From NCBI GenBank assembly GCA_033807695.1, contig CM066301.1, positions 62,001 to 126,000 on the forward strand: a stretch of 64,000 nt of DNA, given 5' to 3'. Below are positions 10,936 through 21,356 of this stretch, in pieces (position 1 is the stretch's first letter; each line of letters begins with the position of its first letter). Both the position numbers and the translations under genes were made by a program. The notes below the pieces were generated by a model, which was given only the letters and a program-made list of their open reading frames with translations, ran no database searches and was not told the origin of the DNA. The stretch comes from Daedaleopsis sinensis (lineage: Eukaryota > Basidiomycota > Agaricomycetes > Polyporales > Polyporaceae).

Positions 10936-12531
10936 GCCGTCATAGACAGCTCACGAACTGATGAGGGAATGTATGTTGTCACAAGAGTCATGTGAACTGC
11001 AATCGGAAGACGCGAGAGCGGACATTATAGGCGGCTTGCACAGGGCTGGGGACTTTGACGGATGTGGTGTCTGCGCACACGGGAGGCGGAACACCTGTGA
11101 ACGCGAGAGCAGATGTCATAGATGACGGTATACCGTGCCGGACGAGGAGTTTAGTAGTGTCGCCAAGGGATGGTGATTGAGCCCGACGTGAACGAGAATG
11201 GCCGTCTAAAACGCCCCCCCGAGAGCGGCGCATTGTACGAGATGAGGGAGGCTGTGTCGGCCTAGGCGGGAGCGCGAATGACATCTTAACCCGGCAGAAT
11301 GGCCTTCCTAGACGGCTCTCACAGGGCAGCGCACTGTACGAGACGAGGGACTTGATGGAATCGCACGCGGCGGGTGGATTGCCCCCCGGCAGACGTGAGC
11401 CTGAGAGCGGCCATCCTAGTCAGTTGGCCCAGAGCAGGGCACTACGCTTGGTTTAGACACCGCACGGCTGAGGGCGAATGAGACGTGTCGACGCTGGCAG
11501 GGCAGAGCACAGAAGGGGAGGGGCTTGGTATCGCCGCGGGGTAAACTTGGTGAATGAGCCGTCCGCTACGGAAACCGGCCGTCGTGGACGGCCGCGTGGC
11601 CGCGGCCCACTGCATGCGAGGAGGGAGCCGTGTCCTTGCAGGGTGAGCGTTGCGAAGGCCCGCCGTCCTGGACGCCCACTGGCTGGCGGAACACCATTGT
11701 GAGCGACCAACTTCGTGTCTTCGCGTTGATCCAGGAGCAAGGGGATGACCGCAGTCATCGACGTCCTCTCGGACGTCCGGCCTGTGTATGAGCACTTGGG
11801 CATGGACGCCGTGGCGCAACGTCGCCACTTGAAGCACTGGCAGGACCTGTGGAGCTTGCTCCATGCGCGGCCAGATCTGCCCTACGCGATGGTACAAGGC
11901 GCGCTTGAGTCATCTGCTACGCGAGCACACACGGAGGGCGGGACAACGGACGTCGAGGACGTCCGTTGGACGTGGCAGCACCTGGGTAGAGATGCAGAGG
12001 CGGAGCATCCCACCTACTTCCGAGGCGCTCGGGCGGACGTCTTCGACGGCGGCCATGCGTCGTACGCACCAGCCGACGTACAGGACGTCCGACCGGGATG
12101 GTCTGCGCAGACGTGTTAGTACACAGACGGGCCGCGCGGGAGCGGACGTCTTCGACGGCGGCCATGCGTCGTACGCACCAGCCGACGTACAGGACGTCCG
12201 ACCGGGATGGTCTGCGCAGACGTGGTAGTACACAGACGTGCCGCGCGGGAGCGGACGTCTTCGAGAGCGGCCATCTGTCGTACGCACCAGTGGACGTACA
12301 GGACGTCCGACCGGGATGGTCTGCGCAGACGTGTTAGTACACAGACGGGCCGCGCGGGAGCGGACGTCTTCGACGGCGGCCATGCGTCGTACGCACCAGC
12401 CGACGTACAGGACGTCCGACCGGGATGGTCTGCGCAGACGTGGTAGTACACAACCGTGCCGCGCGGGAGCGAAGGTCTTCGACGGCGACCATGCATCCGA
12501 GTCACTCGCACCAGCGGACGTCCTGGACGTC
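10936..12531. repeat. Ordered array of GACGTC-N3-GACGTC inverted repeats
   Basis: A 15-bp bipartite motif (two GACGTC half-sites around three bases) recurs at 11949, 12075, 12184, 12293, 12402 and 12517. The four central sites are exactly 109 bp apart within tandem units. Leftward the same frame continues with eroded half-sites at 11751, 11662, 11578, 11410, 11302, 11201, 11112, 11021 and 10936. Spacing stays mostly 85-110 bp (GATGTC-ATA-GATGAC at 11112, GACATT-ATA-GGCGGC at 11021). Many of the changes fit C-to-T decay. The array begins about 110 bp beyond the stop of the SNF2 gene. Frames that cross it are by-products of the repeat. Confidence 0.85.
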
Positions 12532-12639
12532 CGACTATGGTGCGCACACGGTATAGTACACGTACACCTACGTGATGGCAGAGACCAATGGACTAACTAT
12601 TCATTCTACAAGTATACAAAGTCTACGCGTACCGAAAAC

Positions 12640-15600
12640 CTACTTGCGTGCGGCGCGCTGACTGCCAGACCCCGCACCGCGAGACGGAGGGAGACTGCCA
12701 CTGCCGACCGTCCGTTTGATAGCGAGACCCGCTCCCGATGCCTGGTCCTGAACAGCGCGATGCTGAACGCGTTTGCGAGCTTTGTCGGACTGTGCTGCGG
12801 GCGAGGAAGTCTTCCCGCCGAGGGTGAGGCTCGCGCTGCTAGACTCACCACGCGAGGCAACTTTGCGCTTCGAAGGGTTCTTGTCGCTCTTCCCGGGGAC
12901 GTATTCGCGCTCGGATTCGGACGACATGACCCTCTTCTTCCCCTTCTTCTTCAGACGGACCGGCGATGTGGAAAGCTCGCGCTCGGACTCCGAAGACGAG
13001 TGGATCGTCATCTCTGCCGGCTTGGGTAGGTTTTTCGAGCGAGTTGAGCGGCGTACGTTTGGAGTCGGCTCAGGCTCGAGCCTCTCCCATTCATCCAGCG
13101 TAGAGATGAGTGACGACTCGCTAAGGAAGCCGTCGAAGCCTGGCGTCCCGTAGCCAAGTCGGTGCCCCTCGTCCGCAGGCTCCTTGTCCGCAGGCTCCTT
13201 GTCGACGGCTGGGTCGATGGAGGGCTGGACGACGCGCAACCGGTTGACGCGGACCCCGTCGACGCGCATCTCGTCGTCCGCAGATCCGTCCGAGTCGACG
13301 CGCATCCTGTCGTCGCGGTTATCGTCTCCGGCAGGTTCCTTCGCGCGCGTCATGTCGGAAGGCTCCTCGCGGTTCTCGTCCCCGGCGAGCTCCCCGGAGC
13401 CGTTCTCGTCACCGACAGGTTCCTTGTGGCGGTTCTCGTCGCCGGCTGGCTCCCTGGCGCCGTTCTCCCGGGTCTCGTCACCGGTGAGCAGCTTGTCGTG
13501 GTTCTCGTCGCCGACGGGCTCATTGTCGCGGGGCTCGTCACCGGCGGGCAACTTGTCGCGGGGCTCGTCGCCGGCGGGCTCCCTGGCACCGATCCCGTCG
13601 TTGGAGGGCTCGTCGCGGTTGCCGTCATTGGCGGCGGGGCCGTTCTCCCGGGTCTCGTCACCGGCGGGCAGCTTGTCGTGGTTCTCGTCGCCGACGGGCT
13701 CGTTGTCGCGGGGCTCGTCACCGGCGGGCAGCTTGTCGCGGGGCTCGTCACCGGCGGGCAGCTTGTCGCGGGGCTCGTCACCGGCGGGCAGCTTGTCGCG
13801 GGGCTCGTCTCCGGCGGGCAGCTTGTCGCGGGGCTCGTCTCTGAGGGGTTCGTTGTCGCGGTTCCCGTCGTTGAAGGGCTCGTCGCGGTTGCCGTCGTTG
13901 GCGGGCAGCTCGTCGTCGAGGGGTTCGATGTCGCGAGGCTCGTCGCCGGCGGGCCCCTTGTCGCGGTTCTCGTCGCCGACGGACTCGTTGTCGCGGGGCT
14001 CGTCACCGGCGGGGAGCGTGTCCCGGGGCAAGTCGCCGGCGGGCCCCTTGTCGCGGTTGCCGTCGTTGGAGGGCTCGTCGCGGTTGCCGTCGTTGGCGGC
14101 GGCGCCGTTGTCGCCGTTCTCGTCGCCGACGGGCTCGTTGTCGCGGGGCTCGTCGCCTGAGGGAGCCTTGTTGACGGGGGGGTTACTCTCCCGCTCAGCG
14201 GCCTCCTTCGCGGCGGCCTCCTTCGCGGCTTTGTTGCGGGCCCTTGTCTCCTTCCCCTTCGCTGCGGACAGCCGCTTCTTCGCCGCAGTAGCCGCGGCCT
14301 GGTCTTCAGGACTGAGCAGTGCGAACGCGGCTTTGTCCGCCGCCTCTTGAGCCCTCTTCGAGATTGCAGCGCCACCGGAAGACGCCTTCGCACTGGTCGA
14401 CGGTCGCGCTGAACCCGACGCCTTTGCGGAGGCCGCTGTCGAGGGTTTCCTGGCCGAGGCGGAACCCGGCTCGTCGTCTTCATCGGAAGCAACGACGCTG
14501 GCGGTTTTGGGAACCTTACGGGTCTTCGACGGCTTCGCAGACGTCTCGGTCACGCCTGAGCGTTGTTTTCCGGAGTTGTCGTTGTCGCCGGGGGGGTCCT
14601 TCCGCTTCCGAGACGTCCCGGGAGATGACGAGATCGCGGACGATGAGGGATAAAGAGGAGGATAATTGCTGCGGGCGTTGGTCCCCGTGATACCTGTCCG
14701 CCGCGACGATTGTCCGCCGCGAGAGCCTTGAGCGCGTCCACGGCCACGGCCACGGCCACGCGGGCGAACACCAGTCGCGATGTCGAACTCGTCAGGCTCC
14801 GACTCCGAGTCCAAAAGCTGCTCATTGGGATCAGAAGCGGGAGCGTCTCCGGACGCCTCTAGGTCCTCATCCGGAACGGTGAACGCGCGTTCTACACGCT
14901 TGAAGTCAGTACGAGGCTGGCAGAATATATGTATGTAGGACGTACTCATAGCCATGGATGACTGTATGAAGGCAGCATGCATAAGGCCCTTGTCGAACGA
15001 AATGTTGTTGAGGAAGACGTCGGAAGAGCGGCGGCCAATCAGACGATAGACATGGACTTGCTTCGGCTGCGGCTGGCGCCAGACTCGGCCAATCAACTGC
15101 GAGTCTTCTTGAGCTGACCAAAGCGTGTCCTGTACACATGTAGAGGATAAGTAACGACTCCTGTGATAGGGGAGATAAACGTACGACAATGATCATTATG
15201 TTCGCACATGCAATGTTGAGACCGATCATTCCGACGCCGGAAAGGAGGAGGACCCGGCAGTTCGGGTCAGTCTTGAAGCGGCGGAGAGCCTCGGTACGAG
15301 CATGAGGCGTCTTCTTGCCAGAAATCTCTGCAAACGTGACATTGGCCTCTTGAAATGCCTAGAGACACGGTGAGTAACGTTATCACTGCGGGGCACACAT
15401 GCTCACCTTCTTGACAATCCAATTGTTCTTTGGGAATGCAAGGTACACGACGATGCGATCGGGTCCGTTCTTCTCGTCCTGAACGATCGTGTGCACGGGA
15501 CCACTGCCATCGTCTTGGGGCAAGTAGTCCGGGTGGGTCGCAAGGGTGTTCGTCACGGGATCTGACACGGTGAGAGGAGGGAGGCCTGGCGCGCTGAGAT

Positions 15601-18600
15601 GATGAGCCACAAGGGCAAGTAGGGTGTCGATCTTGGTCGACGGATTGTCGCGGTAGAGTCGCCCCGCAGGCCAATCAGCCTCGCCATTGTGAGCGAGAAT
15701 CAGATGGAGGAGGGCCTGCCGGATGCCAAGATAGAAGGCCTGTAAACGTGTCAAATTATCAGCGAATGATCACAAGGGTGACCGTCTCTGTGAGAGGACG
15801 TCCACGACGTCCGTGCACACAGCGGCCTCCGAGTCGATGATTCGACTCTAGCCCAAGCCTCGCAAGGATCCGAGAACCGTCCAGCGAGACACGCCGGCGT
15901 GCACACTCGCACTTGGAAGAGCGACGTCGATGACGTCCGTGGACGTGTGGGTGAGCTCGTGCTGGATGCCGACGGTAGCCAACTGTGACGGGAAGACCGC
16001 TCACGATATCCTTGGTACGTCGATGGGGTGCGGCGAGACATCGTCGGACGTCCGGGACGGCGTCCACAGCGTGTGCAGCTCGGAGGCACATACTAGCGAG
16101 GATACGGTGGTCCTGCAAAGACGAAAGTAGCAGGCATCCGCGCAGATGATGGCGCACGAAAGGCGGACGTCCGGGACGTCCTCCTCACAGACTGCGTGGA
16201 CGAAGTGAGCGACGTCCGGTACGGCGGCGCCCAGCGCAGCAGCGACGTCCCGGACGTCGCAGACGCAGACGAAAGGATAGCGCACGCGAGGCCAGAGGGC
16301 GTCCGGGACGTCCAGCACTGCGTAGAAAAGACACCACATCGATTGTCGGCGTGCAGCGCAGCAACGACGTCCAGGACGTCGCGTATGCAGACGTCGGCGT
16401 GCAGCGCAGCATCGACGTCCAGGACGTCGCGTATGCAGACACAGACCCTTGTGAATGCGACCCTTGTGAATGCTTATGATAGTGCACAACAGGCGGGGCA
16501 GCGATACGTCCGTCACAGACGGTGTATACGAAGCAGAACGTCCGGTACATCGGCGTGCAGCGCAGCGACGACGTCCCGGACGTCCCATATGCAAACACAG
16601 CGCGAGTTCGTGCGGAGGGATAGTGCCCAAACTTGACTGGCGCGCGGCGGTGGAGAGCCACGTCTAGGCGGACGTCCCAGACGTCCACCTAGCCGCAGAC
16701 GTGCCGCGTTGGAACCGCCGGATATGAGCCCATACAGCCCGCGACATCTTGGACCGAATCTGCCCAGAAAGACTTAGAAGCAAGTTAAACAACGCTCACC
16801 TGAAGGTTCTTGGTCGTAACACCTTCTTTCGCGATCTCTTCCGCGAGCACATCTTGTGCGCAGTGCTCCTCCGGGGTAAGTTCAAGGAGGAGGGGGTACT
16901 CACGATACCGCTCCAGCCCGGAGATCGGTCGCTTGAGCCAGTCGACAGAGTTGATGGTACGGCGAATCACTGCGTTTCTGTAGCCCTTCTTGATCGCTTT
17001 GATCCACTTCGATAGAATCTTCTTGTAGTCCTTCCGATCTTCGCCCGAGGTCTTGTGGCCCATGACGAGAGCGCGAGCGAGTTTGACTTCGCCCTCGCCC
17101 TCCTTGCGTAGTTGGCGTTCCCGGCGGACTTCTCGTTCCAAGGACTTGCGGTGCTCCTCCATGGCTGCAGCATCTTCAATGAACTTCTTGAGACCGAGGA
17201 ACCGCCCGATGTTGCAAAGGTCCTGCAGATACAAGATCAGCAACGACATCCCTAGCGACTGCGCGACGTGGACTCACCTGCGGCGAGGTCATGATCGGTG
17301 TCGCTGTCATCGCGACAGTCATGGCGGACCGGTGCCGTAACTCAGTGCACGCGAGGTTTGCCAGGTTGAGCGTACGGATTTGATGAGCCTCGTCGATGAG
17401 GAAGATGCCGTAGTTGCGGCCGTTGCCGAACAATGTCGCCTTGTCGTCGGCGTTTTCGACGCGATGACGCGGTTCCAGGCGGTCGCCGCGAACATCGTTC
17501 GTACCCGGAAGCCTGAAGTACTGCTCGGCGTCCGATTTTAGTGCCTGCATCCGAGCCATCGTAAGTACGAGTGAGAGAGATGAGAGATGGGACGAGCTAC
17601 GGAGCTTACCGCGATGCTGACGAGGAGGATACGCTGGTGCATCGGCGAGTCGATGAGGGTGTCCCAAATCCTCCAGTGCTCGCGACGGCCTTGTGAGTCG
17701 AATGATCCGAGGTACGGGACCACGCTGAACCACTTCGGCTTGATGAACCGTTGGATTTCGGTCATCCATTGCTGGATGAGGCCGACCGGGGCGACAATGA
17801 CATGCGGACGGTCAGGCAGGTTGCCGCCCGGGCCGCCAGGAAACTGCTTGTCGGCTGTAAATCGTTACGATCAGTGCGTAGAAGCATGCGAAGACGTTGA
17901 GAACGTACCGAACATCCCCGGGAAGCCTTGGTTCTCGGGCTTGTCACGGTACGCGAGATACATGACGTACATGGCAATGAGAGCTATCCCCTGCGCAGTC
18001 TTCCCCACGCCAACCTCGTCCATGAGCAGGATAGGCATGGCGCTCATCAGATTCTCGAGCATCCGAAGCAGGCCGACCTTCTGATGCCATTGGAGGACCA
18101 GGTTCTTCGCCTGGTCGCTGTCGAGAGCGGCACGGCCCTCTGGAGTCCAAGGTGTAGTGAGGCCGTCCGGGTCTACCTTCAAGTTGAATCCCGGAATGAT
18201 GCCGTCCGCGCCAAGTCCAATGAGCTTGTCGACCACGTCGATGGCGGACTCGGAGAACTTTTCGGTCCCTTCGGCCCAGGTGATGGTTTCGACCGGGGTG
18301 GGTAGCACTGCCTCGTGCTGCTCTTCATCGGTCGCGGTGAGAGAGTCGTCGATAGCTTGAAGTACGGAGTCAACGTCGTCGGCGGTCGGGAGGTTTGCGA
18401 GAGCGTCGCGGAGTATCGTGGGGAGTTCTACGTAGCGGTTAAAAGAGATCGAAAAAGGCGTGAGGTACGCGAGTACGTACTGCTATTCATTATGGCGGAG
18501 CCGCGCTTCAACACAGTGGCTTGCATCTCATCGAGCTGCTCCTTGTACTCGGCACATCGGGTGGTGCGGGACAAGTCCTTGAAGAGAGAGAGCCTGGCGA

Positions 18601-19409
18601 GGAGGTTCTGCGTGTCGCGGAGGTACGCCCGGATGAGCACAGGCGTACATTCACCCTGCTGAAGCGCTAAAGCAGGAGATGAGAACGTGAATAAAACAGC
18701 AGAGACAGGACTCACCAGCGTACGATTGGTCCACCTTGGCCTGGAGCGTGCTGACGGTTGCGATGCGCCCTCGAAGGAGCTTGCGGTATCGGTTGAACGA
18801 GAGTGAAGTGATACGGCGCACGAATCGGGAGACTTCCGGACGTGGGAGGGTGAGTGCGACCATGCTGTCCTTGCCGAACAACCGCATAGCAATCTCGGGC
18901 CAGGCCACGGAGACGATGCAGTCATTCACGCCGCCAATCTACCGATGATGTCAGCAAGCTTCACGGACTCATGGACGGATACGTACAGAATTGCCAGTGT
19001 CGCTCATGGCCGCGAGAGCGTAGATGTCGCGATTAGCCTTCTCCATACACTCGTCGACGATCGTGTTAACGTCCCACAACCGCCACTGCCCGGAGAACCA
19101 GTCGGCGAGGGCTTGACGTCCAACCTCATCGTACGGGGTACGAGCTTTGCATGCTCCTGCGAGGGCGAACTCCATGCGCTCGCGGGCGTCGGTGATGGCG
19201 ACGTACCTCCTGACGTACGCCTTCACGGCAGCGTGGTTGTCCGAGGTCATCCCGGTGGACTGCGGCGTCGAGAGGTCGGACCAGGGGGGGTGGTCGCGGC
19301 CGGTGATGTCGATCCACTCGTCGTAGTGCCAGGGGGCGGCGTTGTTGATGGGATCGGGGCCTGCTACTGCGAAGTCAAGCATCACAGCGACGAGGGGGAT
19401 TGGAGCCAT
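12640..19409 (-). CDS. SNF2-family DNA-dependent ATPase, 1,760 aa (ten exons)
   Basis: Ten exons join in phase: 19409-18987, 18938-18716, 18666-18481, 18427-17909, 17854-17610, 17544-17278, 17222-16800, 15739-15407, 15358-15185 and 15129-12640. Helicase motifs appear in order: Walker A MDEVGVGKT (residues ~413-421), Walker B/DEAH at ~583-586, motif III MTATP (~611-615), motif V LLSGVGMIGLNIACANIM (~912-927) and motif VI QLIGRVWR (~942-949). This order and spacing fit SNF2-type translocases, which use ATP to move along DNA and remodel chromatin. The C-terminal ~800 residues are low in complexity: an RG-rich patch, Ala/Lys-rich helices, a tandem 10-residue GDEPRDKLPA-type repeat, then basic nuclear-type clusters. 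No bromo-, chromo- or SANT domain was recognised. The seventh intron is 1,060 bp and carries 11 GACGTC-N3-GACGTC sites. A possible 29-nt micro-intron near 14950 was not used. Confidence 0.88.
15797..16685. repeat. GACGTC-N3-GACGTC array inside an SNF2-gene intron
   Basis: Eleven copies of the bipartite motif, most exact, start at 15797, 15923, 16047, 16166, 16211, 16244, 16299, 16366, 16414, 16570 and 16671. All lie inside the 16799-15740 intron. Copies at 16366 and 16414 belong to two 48-bp tandem units with the flank GGCGTGCAGCGCAGC. The other introns of this gene are about 45-57 nt except one of 65 nt. The array therefore accounts for the length of this one intron. Confidence 0.85.
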
Positions 19410-19476
19410 GGTGACTGTGTGTAGAGCGAGTTCTGTGGGGGGCGGAGGATTGCACTCGCGCGGGGCGCACCCTAGG

Positions 19477-19484
19477 CTTATAAG
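19477..19484 (-). promoter_or_regulatory. TATA-like element of the SNF2 gene
   Basis: CTTATAAG lies 68-75 nt upstream of the chosen ATG (19409). The rest of 19410-20044 has no gene I can support. Confidence 0.4.
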
Positions 19485-20044
19485 CACCTGGGCAGATGGC
19501 GATCGGCGATCGCTCTCCACCAGCGCATGCTTGCTGATCCTGCTAGCGGGTACGTTCTGAGTCTTGATCGACTTTATCAGCTTGTTTCTGCGCCACAAAA
19601 CAGCCACATTAGTACAGTGAAACAGTGCTGTGTGCGGGTAGGTCAGGACTTACCCCGGGTGAACAGTTTGCTCGCCGCGCCGCTCGCGGCATGTCCGAAA
19701 GAGAACATAGGGGCTTCGGCTCATACCACTGCGGAACCGGACGTCGCAGACGCCCCCTGGCGGACGGAGGCGAACGGAGTGTCTTGTTCTACAACGGGAA
19801 TGTCTGTGGCGGCCAAGGTCGTCTAGACCGCGGATAATAGGTCAGCCCCATCCAATCACACACGCTACTACACTTACGGTCGTTATCGCGGGCATGCGGT
19901 GACCTCACAACGGTCGCCCAGCGTGCTCTGAGGCACGGAACCGTGGCTGTGACGCCATTCCTGCCACGGCGTTCAGTATGCATGATCGGCTAAGACATCG
20001 ACGACGATTATAGCGAAGGTACACACCATATCATCAAATGGTCA

Positions 20045-20335
20045 TCAAACGGAGTGCAGCTGATCCGGGAAGGTCTCGGAGTCATCGGTGCCTAGATTGC
20101 GTAGTTAAAAGTTAGAAGTAAGTAAATGTGATCGCCGGCCGCGCGACCTACCAGAGTCGAACGCGGCTGAGTACCCGAGGTCAGGAGGGAGTTGTAACGC
20201 TTTCGCGGCGCGCCACCGAGGGCGTCGGAGGCCATTCTTCGCCTCGAGATCCATCTACTCACCTTAGTACACGTTAGAAGAGTATGTAAGGACTCAAGGT
20301 TTGCGTACCTGAAACAGTTTTGTACGATCGCGCAT
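20045..20335 (-). CDS. Small three-exon protein, 58 aa, unknown
   Basis: Exons 20335-20309, 20254-20152 and 20091-20045 join in phase with GTACGC..TAG and GTAGGT..TAG introns to a 58-codon frame plus stop. The protein starts MRDRTKLFQMDLEAK, has a basic patch GLRRPRWRAAKALQLPPD and ends in an acidic tail SGTDDSETFPDQLHSV. The ATG could be internal, because the frame stays open a little upstream; this may be the end of a longer or decayed gene. It has the same orientation as the large cassette genes and lies 636 bp upstream of the SNF2 start codon. Confidence 0.45.
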
Positions 20336-20557
20336 GCTGGTCAAAATCAACCTGATCAGTACGCGATCCTATGATGCACACGGTGAGCTATACCTGTCGT
20401 TTGGGCCAGCATACTACAGTCGTAGACACAGAGCGTATGAGGAGAGGTCGAAGACGGGCAGAGTCAACGCGTTGGACGCAGTCAAGACTCAACAGCCTTG
20501 CGCGAGCCATGTGATCGCGTTTTAGAAAGTCCACGTGACCGGCCCTAATTTGGCCAG

Positions 20558-21176
20558 TACAGGATCAACTGCGGCAAAGTCTCTTACTTTGGACTCTCGT
20601 CTTTCACGAACCCTCTCGACCTCTCTGAAAACTTGCACCAACGCCAGAAGATCTCCACCGCTCGCGACGTGGGCCTTATTGGAAACTTACCCGTAGGACG
20701 GTGTGCCTCATTGGGACTTGCGACGGTGAGTTCTCCTACCTAGTAATTCCTCCTCTACACACGCCTCCAACGCGTACGTTCAGTCCCCTTCGCCATCGTC
20801 CCAAATACCTCCCGGCTCCCATCTGTCAATCCCGCTAGCCTCCACTCTGCATTTGCCTTCGTCCGACGCCCCACGTTCCTGTCGGTTCTCGCCGCAGGAC
20901 GTCTCCGACGCCTATCGCTCGTCCGAACAATACCCTGCCACTACTCCTTATCCCAAAGACTGCGAGCACTCGTCCAGACTTTATTCTCGCCGTTTTCCCG
21001 CGTCCCAGCACCTGCGCAGCGTAGTCATCAAGCGACACGCATCCCGAACGCACGTCTACGACGCCCCCCTCGCGCGTCGCGTCCTCACTCATCATAGACC
21101 CGACGCTAACCCACCCTTCCGCTCACGTCCTGTCTCCATACGTCTATGTCTCGCGCCCTGGCGATCGGTGAGATAA
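20558..21176 (+). CDS. Possible two-exon coding remnant, plus strand
   Basis: An open segment 20558-20725 ends at a consensus donor (ACG/GTGAGT). It splices in phase, via an acceptor at 20781-20783, to 20784-21176, which reaches a stop. The first segment reads like ordinary protein (INCGKVSYFGLSSF); the second is Ser/Arg/Pro-rich. No start codon was found. The opposite strand is also partly open, so this may be a fragment or chance. It would be the only plus-strand gene inside the cassette. Confidence 0.3.
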
Positions 21177-21356
21177 ACCGCTCTGTCACCCCTTCTAAGG
21201 CTAACAACAACGTATAATCTAGTATTCTACTCCGTTCACAACGTTCAGCTCCGTCGATTGACCCGCAGCTCCATCCACTCCCGCTCTCATCGTTCACCGC
21301 TCCCGCTCTCGTCATTCACCGCTCCCGCTCTCGTCGTTCACCGCCCTCGACAATAC

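Noticed and set aside
11442..12550. Several frames of 80-260 codons on both strands
   Set aside because: They are by-products of the 109-bp repeat array; the same peptides recur with each unit.
13162..14350. Long plus-strand frames (332 and 388 codons) of Val/Gly or Ser/Pro repeats
   Set aside because: They are antisense to the repeat-coding tail of the SNF2 gene; a 30-bp repeat without stops keeps several frames open.
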